A stretch of 64,000 bases of DNA from Castellaniella sp. MT123 (GTDB taxonomy: Bacteria > Pseudomonadota > Gammaproteobacteria > Burkholderiales > Burkholderiaceae_B). Within the stretch, counting starts at the first letter, position 1. The number at the start of each line of letters is the position of its first letter. The position numbers and the translations under genes were made by a program. Below, one piece after another: positions 27,849-36,505 of the stretch. The DNA is taken from contig NZ_CP154879.1 in the NCBI RefSeq assembly GCF_039614765.1, forward strand, positions 682,001-746,000, given 5' to 3'. The notes under the pieces were generated by a model. It saw only the letters and a list, made by a program, of their open reading frames with translations. It made no database searches and had not been told where the DNA came from.

Positions 27849-28349
27849 TCATCGCAGTACCGCTGGTTCATCGGGCAACTCGTTTGCGTATTGGCCACTG
27901 GCCGGGAAGTGTGTTACCAAGTGTTGTGTCACCATCCGGATACCATCCACCACACCACTTTCGAACTCGAATTGTTTGAAGGCGGATTCCATCTGACGGC
28001 ACACCGCATTCCATTCGCCCTGGCTGACCTTCTCGTGAATGCCCCGGTCCGCCACGATCTCTACCGCGTGATCGGCGAGCAGCAGGTAGATCAACAAGCC
28101 GTTATTGTGTTGGGTGTCCCACACCCGAAGCTGCGAGAACAGCTCGATTGCCCGTTCACGGGCCGACTGTGCGTGCAACAGCGCGCGAAACTCCAGCGAA
28201 CCCTCGATCGCGATGCGGATCTCGCCGTCGTGCCTGGCCTCGCTATCCTTGATCGCCCGCTCGATCGCCACCATTGCACTGCGGGGGAAGCACCGCTGGA
28301 CATACCAGTCGGTTGTCAGCAGGTGACACACGATGCGCGGGCTCTTCAT
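27849..28349 (-). CDS. TPM-domain protein, second copy (soluble)
   Basis: 166 residues from the ATG at 28349, two bases after the stop of the preceding TPM gene. It contains a TPM domain (ARHDGEIRIAIEGSLEF, RERAIELFSQLRVWDTQHNNGLLIYLLLADHAVEIVADRGIHEKV) and lacks signal peptide and membrane helix. TPM proteins have a phosphatase-like Rossmann fold and work with LemA and membrane TPM partners. Fourth gene of yncE-lemA-TPM-TPM. Confidence 0.85.
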   Translation of the reverse strand: MKSPRIVCHLLTTDWYVQRCFPRSAMVAIERAIKDSEARHDGEIRIAIEGSLEFRALLHAQSARERAIELFSQLRVWDTQHNNGLLIYLLLADHAVEIVADRGIHEKVSQGEWNAVCRQMESAFKQFEFESGVVDGIRMVTQHLVTHFPASGQYANELPDEPAVLR

Positions 28350-28351
28350 GG

Positions 28352-29209
28352 TCACCACCTGCCCGAGGCGCCACCGCCACCGAAGCCACCACCACCGCCG
28401 CGAAAGCCGCCGCCACGATGACCACGGCCGCCGCGGTATAGACCCCCCAACCCGTGCAAGGCCCGGCCGCCACCCATCAAGGTGAACAGCAGCGCCGCGA
28501 TGGCCGAAAAAAGCGCGATCGATAGCGCACCGACCATGAGCCATGCCACCGCGCCCACCACACCGCCCGTGACGACAGCACCCGGTACCCTACCTATCGT
28601 CGAGCGCAGCAGACCGCCCAGGGCGAGGGCCACGATGAAGAGAACAGGGCCGTAGCGCTGGATGTCACCCTGGGGGGCAGGGCCCCTGTCTTCTGGCGCT
28701 GGCAAGGCCTCGCCGTCGACAGTGCGGATAATCTGCCCAACCCCGGCGGCGATGCCGCCGTAGAAGTCCTGCTGCCTGAATCGGGGCAGGATGAGCTCGC
28801 TGATAATGCGCCCGGAGGTGAGATCAGTGAGTGCGCCTTCCAGACCATAGCCGACCTCGATGCGCACTGTGCGGTCGTCTTTGGCCACCACAAGAATCGC
28901 GCCGTCGTCGACTTTTGCGCGTCCCGGTTTCCATTGCTCGGCAACACGCAACGAGAACTGCTCGATCTGCTCGGGTGCAGTCGATGCGACGATCAGCACC
29001 GCGATTTGTGTGCCTTTCCTGGCCTCGAAGTCGGTCAGCGCCTGCTCCAGCGTGGCCTTCTGCTCAGTGTCCAGGGTCTTGGTCTGGTCGATGACGTGCC
29101 CCGTCAATGGGGGCACGGGCACTTGCGCTATGGCAAGCGCGCTCCAGACGAGCGAACTGGCCAGCAGCAGGGCGCCGACAATCCGGCCTACCGTCTCGCC
29201 AATGGTCAC
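28352..29209 (-). CDS. TPM-domain membrane protein (YgcG type)
   Basis: 285 residues: signal peptide, a TPM domain at ~residues 35-160 (VIDQTKTLDTEQKATLEQALTDFEARKGTQIAVLIV, DDGAILVVAKDDRTVRIEVGYGLEGALTD), two membrane helices (~185-245), and a Gly/Arg-rich C-terminus ending GGGGFGGGGASGRW. This is the YgcG layout. Its ATG overlaps the lemA stop. Proposed role is stabilising envelope proteins under stress, as LemA/TPM pairs are thought to do; the glycine tail is typical. Confidence 0.88.
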   Translation of the reverse strand: MTIGETVGRIVGALLLASSLVWSALAIAQVPVPPLTGHVIDQTKTLDTEQKATLEQALTDFEARKGTQIAVLIVASTAPEQIEQFSLRVAEQWKPGRAKVDDGAILVVAKDDRTVRIEVGYGLEGALTDLTSGRIISELILPRFRQQDFYGGIAAGVGQIIRTVDGEALPAPEDRGPAPQGDIQRYGPVLFIVALALGGLLRSTIGRVPGAVVTGGVVGAVAWLMVGALSIALFSAIAALLFTLMGGGRALHGLGGLYRGGRGHRGGGFRGGGGGFGGGGASGRW

Positions 29210-29838
29210 CGCACCGCCCCGGACGTTGCCGGTATCGCACCGCCGACCGGTTTCTCAAAGCTGACGTTGGGTGGCTTTGCTATTTCCTTCTCGTTTTCGA
29301 CAGTGAAGTTGGGCTTTTCCTTGTAGCCAAACAACATTGCAGTCAGATTGGAAGGAAAGGTTCGTACCGTCACGTTGTAGTCTTGCACGGACTTGATATA
29401 ACGGTTGCGCGCTACGGTGATGCGGTTCTCGGTGCCTTCCAACTGTGCCGACAGGTCGCGGAATCCCTGGTTGCTCCGCAGGGCCGGGTAGTTCTCGGAG
29501 ACAGCCATGAGCCGCGACAAGGCGCCCGTCAGCTGGCCTTGCGCCTGCTGGAATTTCTGGAACGCTTCGGGGTTGTTGAGCAGCTCGGCAGTCGCCTGAA
29601 TCGAGGTGGCCCTTGAGCGTGCCTCGATCACTTGCGTCAATGTGCTCTGTTCGAAATTTGCCTCGCCCTTGACCGTGTTCACCAGGTTGGGGATCAGGTC
29701 CGCGCGGCGCTGATACTGATTGACCACTTCTGACCAACTCGCCTTGACTTGCTCGTCTGAACTCTGGAATGTGTTGTAGCCGCAGCCGGCCAGGCTCAGA
29801 GCCAGTATCGCCGCAAAAATGGCCTTCAGTATCCGCAT
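29206..29838 (-). CDS. LemA family protein
   Basis: 210 residues: lipoprotein-type N-terminus with the lipobox LSLAGCGYN, then the LemA helical domain (VKASWSEVVNQYQRRADLIPNLVNTVKG, AEFEQSTL-like FEQSTLTQVIEARSRATS, YPALRSNQGFRDLSAQLEGTENRITVARNRYI, YNVTVRTFPSNLTAMLFGYK). Widespread, function uncertain; usually encoded with TPM proteins. Being a lipoprotein it is a possible substrate of the accessory Lgt. 36 bp after the yncE-like gene. Confidence 0.9.
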   Translation of the reverse strand: MRILKAIFAAILALSLAGCGYNTFQSSDEQVKASWSEVVNQYQRRADLIPNLVNTVKGEANFEQSTLTQVIEARSRATSIQATAELLNNPEAFQKFQQAQGQLTGALSRLMAVSENYPALRSNQGFRDLSAQLEGTENRITVARNRYIKSVQDYNVTVRTFPSNLTAMLFGYKEKPNFTVENEKEIAKPPNVSFEKPVGGAIPATSGAVR

Positions 29839-29874
29839 GTTCGGGTCTCCATGTGAGAGAGCTGGGAATGGGGC

Positions 29875-30942
29875 TTACGGGATGGACCGATAGGTAATGC
29901 CGTTGGGATTGGGCCCCACCCGGTATGTGGCGACAACCTCCTGTGTGCTGGTGTCTATCGCGCTGACCGTGTCGTCCTGATTGTTTGTGACAAAGACAAA
30001 GCCCCCCTCACTGCTGGCGACAACCCCATGGGCGCCCATGCCCGTGGTCACCGTGGCTTGAACGCTTTGGCTTTTCACATCAATGACAGAGACCGTGTTG
30101 TCGGGCTCGCTCTCGCTGCCCTGATTGGCGACGTAAACCTTGCTGCCATCCGCGGTTGTGTATAGCTGGATGGGATTGCGGCCAACCTTTATGCGATTGA
30201 GCACCTGTCTGGTGACGGTGTCGATGATCGCCACACTATTTTCATCCCGCAGCGATACATAGACCTGTGCTCCATCAGGCGTAAAGGCAACTTGAACCGG
30301 GGCCTTGCCAACAGGGATGCGTGCGGATTCTTTGAGATTTTGGGTATTTATGACGGATACGTTGTTATCGGTGACGTTGGCGACATACAGTTCTTGCCCA
30401 TTGGGGCTCAGACGCAAGCCGTGAGGAAACGCTCCGGTGGGAATCTCGGCGATGATTTTCTTGTGCTGAATGTCAACGACCGAGACCTGATTGGCCTCGG
30501 AGTTGGTGATATAGGCACGATCACCCTTTTCGCTTGTCACAACATGGGCAGGGTGACCGCCTGAAGGCAGCGTCGCCAATGTCTTGTCGATCTGGCCGGC
30601 ATCGATCAATAGTAATTTGGCGTCGTTACCATCTTCAGAACTGGCGTGCGTATCGGTCTTCTCACCAGCTTGGTCATTGCCCATACCGTGCCCGGCCATA
30701 CCGGTCATCGCCGGCATGCCAACGGCAAGAACCGTCTTTCCATCAGGGGAGATCTGGACATTATGCGGGATGACGGATACCTTCGCCGTGTGTACGGCGC
30801 CGGTACGCAAGGTGATCTCGCTCACGGAGCCGTCGCCTTCATTGGCGCTGTACACAACGCCGTTCGGTAGCGTTGCCGCCTGGACCGCCCCGGCAGCCAG
30901 CGTGAGGGCAATCGAAGCAAGAAGAGGGTGTATTTGAAGCAT
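29875..30942 (-). CDS. YncE-like periplasmic beta-propeller protein
   Basis: 355 residues with signal peptide (cleavage after LAAGAVQA). At least six 40-residue YVTN-type repeats are visible, e.g. VSVVDIQHKKIIAEIPTGAFPHGLRLSPNGQELYVAN and VSVINTQNLKESARIPVGKAPVQVAFTPDGAQVYVS. A His/Met-containing insert (MTGMAGHGMGNDQAGEKTDTH) in an early blade could bind copper. Such propellers bind partner proteins or metals in the periplasm. First gene after metal box 4. Confidence 0.85.
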   Translation of the reverse strand: MLQIHPLLASIALTLAAGAVQAATLPNGVVYSANEGDGSVSEITLRTGAVHTAKVSVIPHNVQISPDGKTVLAVGMPAMTGMAGHGMGNDQAGEKTDTHASSEDGNDAKLLLIDAGQIDKTLATLPSGGHPAHVVTSEKGDRAYITNSEANQVSVVDIQHKKIIAEIPTGAFPHGLRLSPNGQELYVANVTDNNVSVINTQNLKESARIPVGKAPVQVAFTPDGAQVYVSLRDENSVAIIDTVTRQVLNRIKVGRNPIQLYTTADGSKVYVANQGSESEPDNTVSVIDVKSQSVQATVTTGMGAHGVVASSEGGFVFVTNNQDDTVSAIDTSTQEVVATYRVGPNPNGITYRSIP

Positions 30943-31045
30943 TGTCGGATCTCCGGTTCGAAACGGTTGTAACCATTGAAAGTCATGTCATTGAAAGCAG
31001 CAGTGCTGCCCATCGATCACTGTATCGATCCATCCCTGACGGATT

Positions 31046-31073
31046 GATGACGCGCTAATTACAATCTTGTAAT
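31046..31073 (-). promoter_or_regulatory. Metal-responsive box 4 upstream of the yncE-like gene
   Basis: A perfect palindrome ATTACAATCTTGTAAT at 31058-31073 (only the centre deviates), followed leftward by N6 and GTCATC (31051-31046). The -35 at the same offset is CCGTCA (31042-31037); the -10 at 17 bases (TGATCG) is weak. It should serve yncE-lemA-TPM-TPM. Confidence 0.78.
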
Positions 31074-31180
31074 GTGGCGCGATTCACGTGTTTTATCGAC
31101 ATGCGAGGCGTCCCGGCGCCGGGCAGACTGCCCGATGCGCAAGGGTTACGGCACAATGCGACGGTTCTGGAAGAACCCAA

Positions 31181-33136
31181 TCAAAGCGGGATGGCCGAGT
31201 CCAGCGACTTCAGGAATTGTTTTGGCGATTGGAAGCCGATGACTTGAAAGTCGATTTCTTTGCCTTTCCTGTCAAAGAAAAGGATCCCGGGAGGCCCAAA
31301 AAGTGCAAAACGCTTGAGTAGCGCTTGATCATCCGCATTGTTTGCCGTCACGTCAGCTTGCAGCAGGATGACGTCCTTCAAGCGCCCCCGGACTCGCGGG
31401 TCGGTAAAGGTGAAACGATCCATTTCCTTACACGATATACACCATTCCGCCCAAAAATCGAGCATCACGTAACGGCCGTCTGCCGCCTGCAATTGTGACT
31501 CCAGGTCAGCCAGATTCTTGATGGGCCTGAATGTAATCTCGGTTGCAGCGCTGCCTGCTGGCGTGGTGGTGTTTACGCTCCTGAGGGCAGCCAAGGGCTG
31601 CAGCACATCTCGGCTGCCCGAAAGGCCGCCGATGAGTAGCGCGAGGCCGAGTGTCAAGGCAATGATCCCAATACCTTTTCCGAAACGCATATATCCTGCC
31701 GAGCTCGCAGGCAAGGGGTCCAAGGCCCTGAGATACATCGCCGATATGATGAGCAGAATGGCCCATAAGAACAGATGCACCACGGCGGGGATGACTGGGG
31801 AGACGAGGTAAATGGCCACGGCCAGCAGGGTCACGCCAAAGAAATGCTGGACGGATTTCATCCAGGGGCCGGCTTTTGGCAGCAAGGCGCCGGCGCTTGT
31901 GCCAAAGATCAGGAGTGGCACGCCCATGCCGATGGCGAGCGAGAAAAGCGCCATGCCGCCGACCACGGCGTCACCCGTTTGCCCAATGTACAGTAGCGCA
32001 CCTGCCAGGGGCGCAGCCACGCACGGCCCCACGATCACGGCAGACAGCACGCCCATCAGAAAGACGCCAAACAGCCTGCCGCCTGGTGTGCGGTTGGCTG
32101 CGCGCGTCAGGCGGCTTTGAATCGCAGCGGGCATCTGCAACTGGTAAAAACCGAACATGGATAACGCAAGCAATACAAAGACTGTCGCGAAGCCGCCCAG
32201 GACCCACGGGTTTTGCAGATAGGCCGATAGCATCGTACCGGCAAGTCCAGCCGCAATGCCCGCCAGCGTATAGGTCATTGCCATGGCGAGCACATAGACC
32301 AATGAGAGGCCAAAGGCCTGGCGTCGCGTGGCGTGGTGGCCCTGTCCGACGATAATCCCCGACAGAATCGGGATCATGGGAAGCATGCACGGGGTGAACG
32401 CCAGGATCAGGCCAAAACCAAAGAATGCGGTAACCAGTGCCCACGCATTGCCTTGTGCGAACAAATTACCGATTACGCTGGTCTCTGATAGGCTGGTGTT
32501 GGATCGCGGTTCACGGATATCGGTCGCAGCGGCTGGCGCCGTGGGAGCCGTGCGAGTAGAAGCAACGGAGGCATTGGCCTGGGCCAGTGGCACCGTGAGC
32601 GTCTTCTCGATGGGCGGATAACAAACACCTGAGGGATCATTGCAACCCTGATAGGATGCGAACAAGGTCAGGGATTGCCGGGCCGCACTGTCAGCCGGCC
32701 GGTCCAGGGCAATGACGGCTTCTACGGGCTCGTAATAGACCTCTTCTTCCCCGAAGGTTGGGTCGTCTTTGAGCTTGCCGGAGGGTAACGATGTGCTGGC
32801 AATCGTGATGTCCGGAGAATCCGGCAGGCTGAACGCAATCCGGCTACGGTACAAATAATAGCCCTTGGCGGGGGTCAGTGTGGCGACAAGCGTGTTGAAA
32901 TCCCGCGCCACGACCGAAATCTGAAATGCCTTCTCGGGTGGCAACAGCCCTGGCTCGGAGGACGACCCATCAAAAAGACCGGTTATCGATTTGAAAAGAC
33001 CTTTTGAAGGGGTGAAGACCTGTGTTTGCGTACTACTAGAGCCAGGCGAAGCGTCACGGGGTGGTTCGTGGCTGGCGCCGTATGCCCACGATGAGACCAG
33101 CAAGAGTAGGGTGGCAATCAATCGTGTCACGTTCAC
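31181..33136 (-). CDS. dsbD: Thiol:disulfide interchange protein DsbD
   Basis: 651 residues with signal peptide. N-terminal alpha domain with the Cys pair in YQGCNDPSGVCYPPIEK; a membrane core of eight helices with the paired cysteines in FTPCMLPMIPIL and VGPCVAAPLAGALLY; and a C-terminal thioredoxin domain with WAEWCISCKEMDRFT. It carries electrons from cytosolic thioredoxin to periplasmic substrates, useful where copper miscatalyses disulfides. Starts 33 bp after the BNR gene and is probably co-transcribed from box 5. Likely a second DsbD besides a core copy. Confidence 0.93.
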   Translation of the reverse strand: MNVTRLIATLLLLVSSWAYGASHEPPRDASPGSSSTQTQVFTPSKGLFKSITGLFDGSSSEPGLLPPEKAFQISVVARDFNTLVATLTPAKGYYLYRSRIAFSLPDSPDITIASTSLPSGKLKDDPTFGEEEVYYEPVEAVIALDRPADSAARQSLTLFASYQGCNDPSGVCYPPIEKTLTVPLAQANASVASTRTAPTAPAAATDIREPRSNTSLSETSVIGNLFAQGNAWALVTAFFGFGLILAFTPCMLPMIPILSGIIVGQGHHATRRQAFGLSLVYVLAMAMTYTLAGIAAGLAGTMLSAYLQNPWVLGGFATVFVLLALSMFGFYQLQMPAAIQSRLTRAANRTPGGRLFGVFLMGVLSAVIVGPCVAAPLAGALLYIGQTGDAVVGGMALFSLAIGMGVPLLIFGTSAGALLPKAGPWMKSVQHFFGVTLLAVAIYLVSPVIPAVVHLFLWAILLIISAMYLRALDPLPASSAGYMRFGKGIGIIALTLGLALLIGGLSGSRDVLQPLAALRSVNTTTPAGSAATEITFRPIKNLADLESQLQAADGRYVMLDFWAEWCISCKEMDRFTFTDPRVRGRLKDVILLQADVTANNADDQALLKRFALFGPPGILFFDRKGKEIDFQVIGFQSPKQFLKSLDSAIPL

Positions 33137-33169
33137 AGCAAGCGTCCATCATTCAAAGCATTCTGCGTC

Positions 33170-34144
33170 TTACTTATCAAGCGTCGTGCCATATTTCGCA
33201 ATCTGCGTCCAGGTCGCACCACGATCTTGAGTGACATAGGCATTACGTTTGAAGGTGGCGATCGCGAGATCGTCGTGGCGGGCAGGGTTCTGGGCAATGA
33301 ACGCCACGGCGTCTTCGTCCAGTGCGGGAAGCTTGATCTTTTCATTGGCCTCACCGTCCTTCAGGCTCATGCGAGTCAGCATGGGGGAATTCGCATAACT
33401 GCTGACCCAAAGGTGCTCTCCATCCAGATCGAACCACTGCGCGAGCACCTGAGTGTTCCCGACCCGCGGTTCAAAATGGTTGCCTGCATCGCGCGACAGG
33501 TACAAGCCGTCGGCAGCGCCCACGGCCACGATATTGGCATCATTGGGGTGCACCGCCAGGCTGTTGATTTTAGTTTTCAGGCCATCGGCGGCTGCCTGCG
33601 TCCAGATCAGACCGTCTGTCCGGGTCATATACAGGCCAGGCTGGCGCATCCGGGTGTTGGGACGATAATTCAGAACATAAACCGCATTGGTTTCGTAGCT
33701 GGTGGCCAAGGTGTGGAAATCGGACTCGCCTTCCAGGCTCAGTTGCTGCCAGGTTTTACCCGCATCGGTGCTTTTGATGAGACCGAACGGGTTCACCAGA
33801 TTCGAGCCAGCCGCGGGATGGCCGCTGCTGTAAAGCGCGTCACGGGTGGCCGCGAACCCCATGTAATCATGCTCGGGCCCGGGCATTTTTGCCCATCGTC
33901 CTTCCGCATACGCCGCAATGCCGTAATGGCTCGGGATGAACAGCTGTTGACCGTCCGCACTATAGGCAAGCCCGTGCACGTGCGCGAGTTCAACCGGCGC
34001 TGTCTGGGCCGAAACCTTTGTACTTTGCGCATCGGCCGTGGCTGGCTGCGTGCCGGCGACTGCGACGCCAGATCCGCCCAATGTCAATAGTGTGGCGAAG
34101 CTTGTTGCCGCCAGAGCGGTAAAAATTGTTTTAGAACGCATCAC
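33170..34144 (-). CDS. Secreted BNR-repeat (F510_1955-type) propeller protein
   Basis: 324 residues with signal peptide (ending SGVAVAG). Sialidase/BNR-like repeats with Asp boxes are visible: STDAGKTWQQL, SRDAGNHFEP and TQDRGATWTQI. This resembles Ycf48/photosystem-stability-like propellers labelled F510_1955 glycosylhydrolases, which lack sialidase catalytic residues. N-terminal LAHVHGLAYSADGQQLFIPSHYGIAAY is typical. A periplasmic binding or assembly role is inferred. First gene after metal box 5. Confidence 0.8.
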   Translation of the reverse strand: MMRSKTIFTALAATSFATLLTLGGSGVAVAGTQPATADAQSTKVSAQTAPVELAHVHGLAYSADGQQLFIPSHYGIAAYAEGRWAKMPGPEHDYMGFAATRDALYSSGHPAAGSNLVNPFGLIKSTDAGKTWQQLSLEGESDFHTLATSYETNAVYVLNYRPNTRMRQPGLYMTRTDGLIWTQAAADGLKTKINSLAVHPNDANIVAVGAADGLYLSRDAGNHFEPRVGNTQVLAQWFDLDGEHLWVSSYANSPMLTRMSLKDGEANEKIKLPALDEDAVAFIAQNPARHDDLAIATFKRNAYVTQDRGATWTQIAKYGTTLDK

Positions 34145-34259
34145 GTGATATCCGTTAGTCCGAAATATTCTTCCATGAGTTTGTCATGGGTCCAGATTGC
34201 CGAGGTCACCATGAATGGGCGACAAGCAGGACATTTTATCGTTCCCTTGCTTGCAATCG

Positions 34260-34287
34260 GATGACGCCTTCATTACAACTTTGTCAT
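34260..34287 (-). promoter_or_regulatory. Metal-responsive box 5 upstream of the BNR gene
   Basis: ATTACAACTTTGTCAT at 34272-34287, followed leftward by N6 and GTCATC (34265-34260); the -35 at the common offset is TTGCAA (34256-34251). No good -10 is found at 17 bases; TAAAAT (34237-34232) lies closer. It serves the BNR-dsbD unit. Confidence 0.78.
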
Positions 34288-34374
34288 GTGAGGGCATACA
34301 CATACGCATACGGTACGTAGGGGCATACGGCGTGCGCGTGCCCTGCCTTGAACTCCCGGTTTGGGGGCAATGCT

Positions 34375-34782
34375 TTACGAATACCACCGCAGGAAGGCGG
34401 CCGCAGTCAGTGCGACGATAGCCAGCACGGCCAGGGTTTGCCAGACCATCGTGGCGCGTCGGCCCGTGTACAGGTCACGCGCGCGCAGCGATACGGCAAT
34501 AAGCACAAACGCGGTGATGGCGCACACGATCTTGACGGTCAGCGCCACGATGGCAATGCCGTGAATGTCGGGCAGCTGGCGGTAGAAGTAGAGACTCACC
34601 AGCCCAAACAAGGTGCCGCTGGCGATTTGTACTGCCCACCCCGACAAGGTCAGCCACAGTACGCCGCGCTCACGTGCAGGCTGGCCGGTGATCAGGCGAT
34701 AGAGCGGCGCAGCCACCACGACCACTGCGCCAAAGTTGTGGCCAACCTGGGTCAGCGCGTAGACAAGGTTTTGCCAGTTCAA
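34375..34782 (-). CDS. Small integral membrane protein of the cupin operon
   Basis: 135 residues if read from the TTG at 34782, five bases after the upstream stop; a TTG at 34812 would instead overlap that gene. No in-frame ATG gives a full first helix. Four hydrophobic segments (FGAVVVVAAPLYRLI, WLTLSGWAVQIASGTLFGLVSLYFY, AIVALTVKIVCAITAFVLIAV, TLAVLAIVALTAAAFL). It resembles the CopD/DUF2269-type four-helix membrane folds only loosely, so no function is given. Third gene of a cupin-secreted protein-membrane protein unit. Confidence 0.65.
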   Translation of the reverse strand: MNWQNLVYALTQVGHNFGAVVVVAAPLYRLITGQPARERGVLWLTLSGWAVQIASGTLFGLVSLYFYRQLPDIHGIAIVALTVKIVCAITAFVLIAVSLRARDLYTGRRATMVWQTLAVLAIVALTAAAFLRWYS

Positions 34783-34787
34783 AGCAC

Positions 34788-35147
34788 TTATCCGACCTGA
34801 ATGCTGACGCAATCCTCGGCGCCGGTAGCGACGTGAGCCCGGTTGGCCACCTGGATGCAGATGGCGTGCTTTCCTGGTGACAGGTCCATACCGTCGAGCG
34901 TGAAACTGCCCTTGAGCTGGCGTGTTTGTCCCACCAGTTCACCGTCCACGTAGACGTGCAGATGGTCCACTTGGGGGCCAGGCGCAGCGCTAAAGACGAG
35001 TTCGTCCGGATTTTTAACCTTGAGTGTCACACCATCCTTCAGCGAAGCGGCCGAGACAGCCCCTTCAGCGCCCAGGCTGGGGGCCGCCAGCAGTGCCGAT
35101 CCCGAGACCAGAGCGGCAAACAATGCTATTACGCGAAAAGATATCAT
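34788..35147 (-). CDS. Secreted small beta-sandwich protein (DUF6130/DUF4399-like)
   Basis: 119 residues with a signal peptide (MISFRVIALFAALVSGSALLA). The mature part VTLKVKNPDELVFSAAPGPQVDHLHVYVDGELVGQTRQLKGSFTLDGMDLSPGKHAICIQVANRAHV reads as an immunoglobulin-like beta-sandwich with a DHLHVY metal-ligand-like motif. Similar small periplasmic proteins are labelled DUF4399 or DUF6130; I cannot decide between them. It starts 17 bp after the cupin gene. Confidence 0.6.
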   Translation of the reverse strand: MISFRVIALFAALVSGSALLAAPSLGAEGAVSAASLKDGVTLKVKNPDELVFSAAPGPQVDHLHVYVDGELVGQTRQLKGSFTLDGMDLSPGKHAICIQVANRAHVATGAEDCVSIQVG

Positions 35148-35164
35148 GCGGATTCCAACATTCC

Positions 35165-35602
35165 TTATTGACCCTTGGGCGTATCCCAGATGACGAAGTC
35201 ATGGTCATTGCTGTCGGCAACGAAGATGGCCAACAGCTTTGCAGGTTCGGTGTCGCTCGCGTTTTCACTGACAACGTGGTGATCACCCGGCTTTTCGGTC
35301 CAGCTCTCGCCCGCGTGAAAGACCATCTCCTGGCCGTCGTTGACCTTGCTGCGAATGGCACCGGACAGGACGTAGGCGAGAATGAATGCAGCGCCGTGGC
35401 GGTGTGGTGGAGATTTTACCCCCGGTGCGTAGTCCACTATGACTCCGGTCAGTGATTTGCCCGGAGCGTTTGCGATGGGCTGCTGGAACGCTTGTGTGAT
35501 GGCCTGGCCCTGCTGAGCAGGCTCGGCCGCCAGGACTGCAGGGCTTGCACTGGCTAGAAAAGCGGCTGCTGAGATTGCCAAGCTTAAAATTCGTATCCTC
35601 AT
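35165..35602 (-). CDS. Secreted cupin-domain protein
   Basis: 145 residues with signal peptide (to VLAAEP). One cupin barrel: GVIVDYAPGVKSPPHRHGAAFILAYVLSGAIRSKVNDGQEMVFHAGESWTEKPGDHHVVSENASDTEPAKLLAIF, with the metal-binding HRH..E and H of the two cupin motifs. Substrate unknown. It is divergent from the response regulator gene, and box 6 lies between them; its palindrome could act in both directions, although the accessory half-site points to the regulator. Confidence 0.85.
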   Translation of the reverse strand: MRIRILSLAISAAAFLASASPAVLAAEPAQQGQAITQAFQQPIANAPGKSLTGVIVDYAPGVKSPPHRHGAAFILAYVLSGAIRSKVNDGQEMVFHAGESWTEKPGDHHVVSENASDTEPAKLLAIFVADSNDHDFVIWDTPKGQ

Positions 35603-35673
35603 TTTCCTTACCTCTTGCTCCTGGCTTCACGTGCTCCGAGCTTGAGGATAGGCGTTTTTTATTGAAAAGGCAC

Positions 35674-35733
35674 ATTACAATTTTGTAATCCGTCTGTCAT
35701 CCTGCTGTCAGTCGCAGGTCAGTAGAGTGTTAT
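35674..35733 (+). promoter_or_regulatory. Metal-responsive box 6 and promoter of the two-component system
   Basis: The perfect palindrome ATTACAATTTTGTAAT (35674-35689; ends are exact reverse complements) is followed rightward by N6, GTCATC (35696-35701), N3, the -35 CTGTCA (35705-35710), 17 bases and the -10 TGTTAT (35728-35733). It is the only one of the six boxes pointing right, toward the regulator's own gene, and implies autoregulation. Confidence 0.82.
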
Positions 35734-35815
35734 ATGGGCCCGGACGATGTCGGGTCAGGGTGTTGGCCGCAAGTCGGGTGTGGCACAGAAGCGCGTTGCA
35801 GGAGCGATCACCGAT

Positions 35816-36502
35816 ATGAAACTGCTCATTGTTGAAGATGAGATAAAAACCGGCGACTACGTGCGTCAAGGCCTGGTGGAATCCGGTTTTGTGGTCGATC
35901 TGGCCCGCACGGGTCTGGATGGGCGCCATCTCGCCCTGACGGAACTCTATGACTTGATCATTCTTGACGTCATGCTCCCGGACGTTGATGGTTGGCACAT
36001 CTTGCAAGCCTTGCGCGAGGCGAAGTTGTGTACCCCGGTGCTTTTTTTGACTGCACGCGATAGCGTAGAGGATCGTGTCAAAGGACTGGAACTTGGGGCC
36101 GACGACTATCTGATCAAACCCTTTGCATTTTCGGAACTGCTCGCCCGGGTGCGTACCTTGCTGCGTCGGGGGGCCGCGCCGGTGTTCAATGACCAGTTGC
36201 AGGTCGCGGACCTCGTGCTGGACATCCCGCGCAGGCAAGCCCGGCGCAAGGACGTGCGCATCACTCTGACAAACAAGGAGTTCGCGCTTCTGGAGCTTCT
36301 GGTGCGGCGCCAGGGCGAGGTCTTGCCGCGCTCCCTCATTGCCTCGCAGGTCTGGGATATGAATTTTGACAGCGACACCAATGTGATCGATGTGGCCATT
36401 CGCCGTTTGCGTGCCAAGATCGATGAGGCATTTGAGCCCAAGCTCATTCATACCGTGCGGGGCATGGGCTATATGCTCGACATCGGTGGCAAGGTCGGCT
36501 GA
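35816..36502 (+). CDS. CusR/CopR-like OmpR-family response regulator
   Basis: 228 residues from the ATG at 35816 (GGAG 11 bases upstream), since MKLLIVEDE is the canonical receiver start; a longer frame from 35747 is leader. Receiver phospho-acceptor Asp51 ([14 protein letters not shown]), T in LTARD and K in YLIKPFAF. A winged-helix output domain ([53 protein letters not shown]) closely follows CusR/CopR/IrlR. It probably binds the six boxes, because they match the CusR operator and the gene lies among them. The kinase gene starts 4 bp later. Confidence 0.93.
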   Translation: MKLLIVEDEIKTGDYVRQGLVESGFVVDLARTGLDGRHLALTELYDLIILDVMLPDVDGWHILQALREAKLCTPVLFLTARDSVEDRVKGLELGADDYLIKPFAFSELLARVRTLLRRGAAPVFNDQLQVADLVLDIPRRQARRKDVRITLTNKEFALLELLVRRQGEVLPRSLIASQVWDMNFDSDTNVIDVAIRRLRAKIDEAFEPKLIHTVRGMGYMLDIGGKVG

Positions 36503-36505
36503 ACC

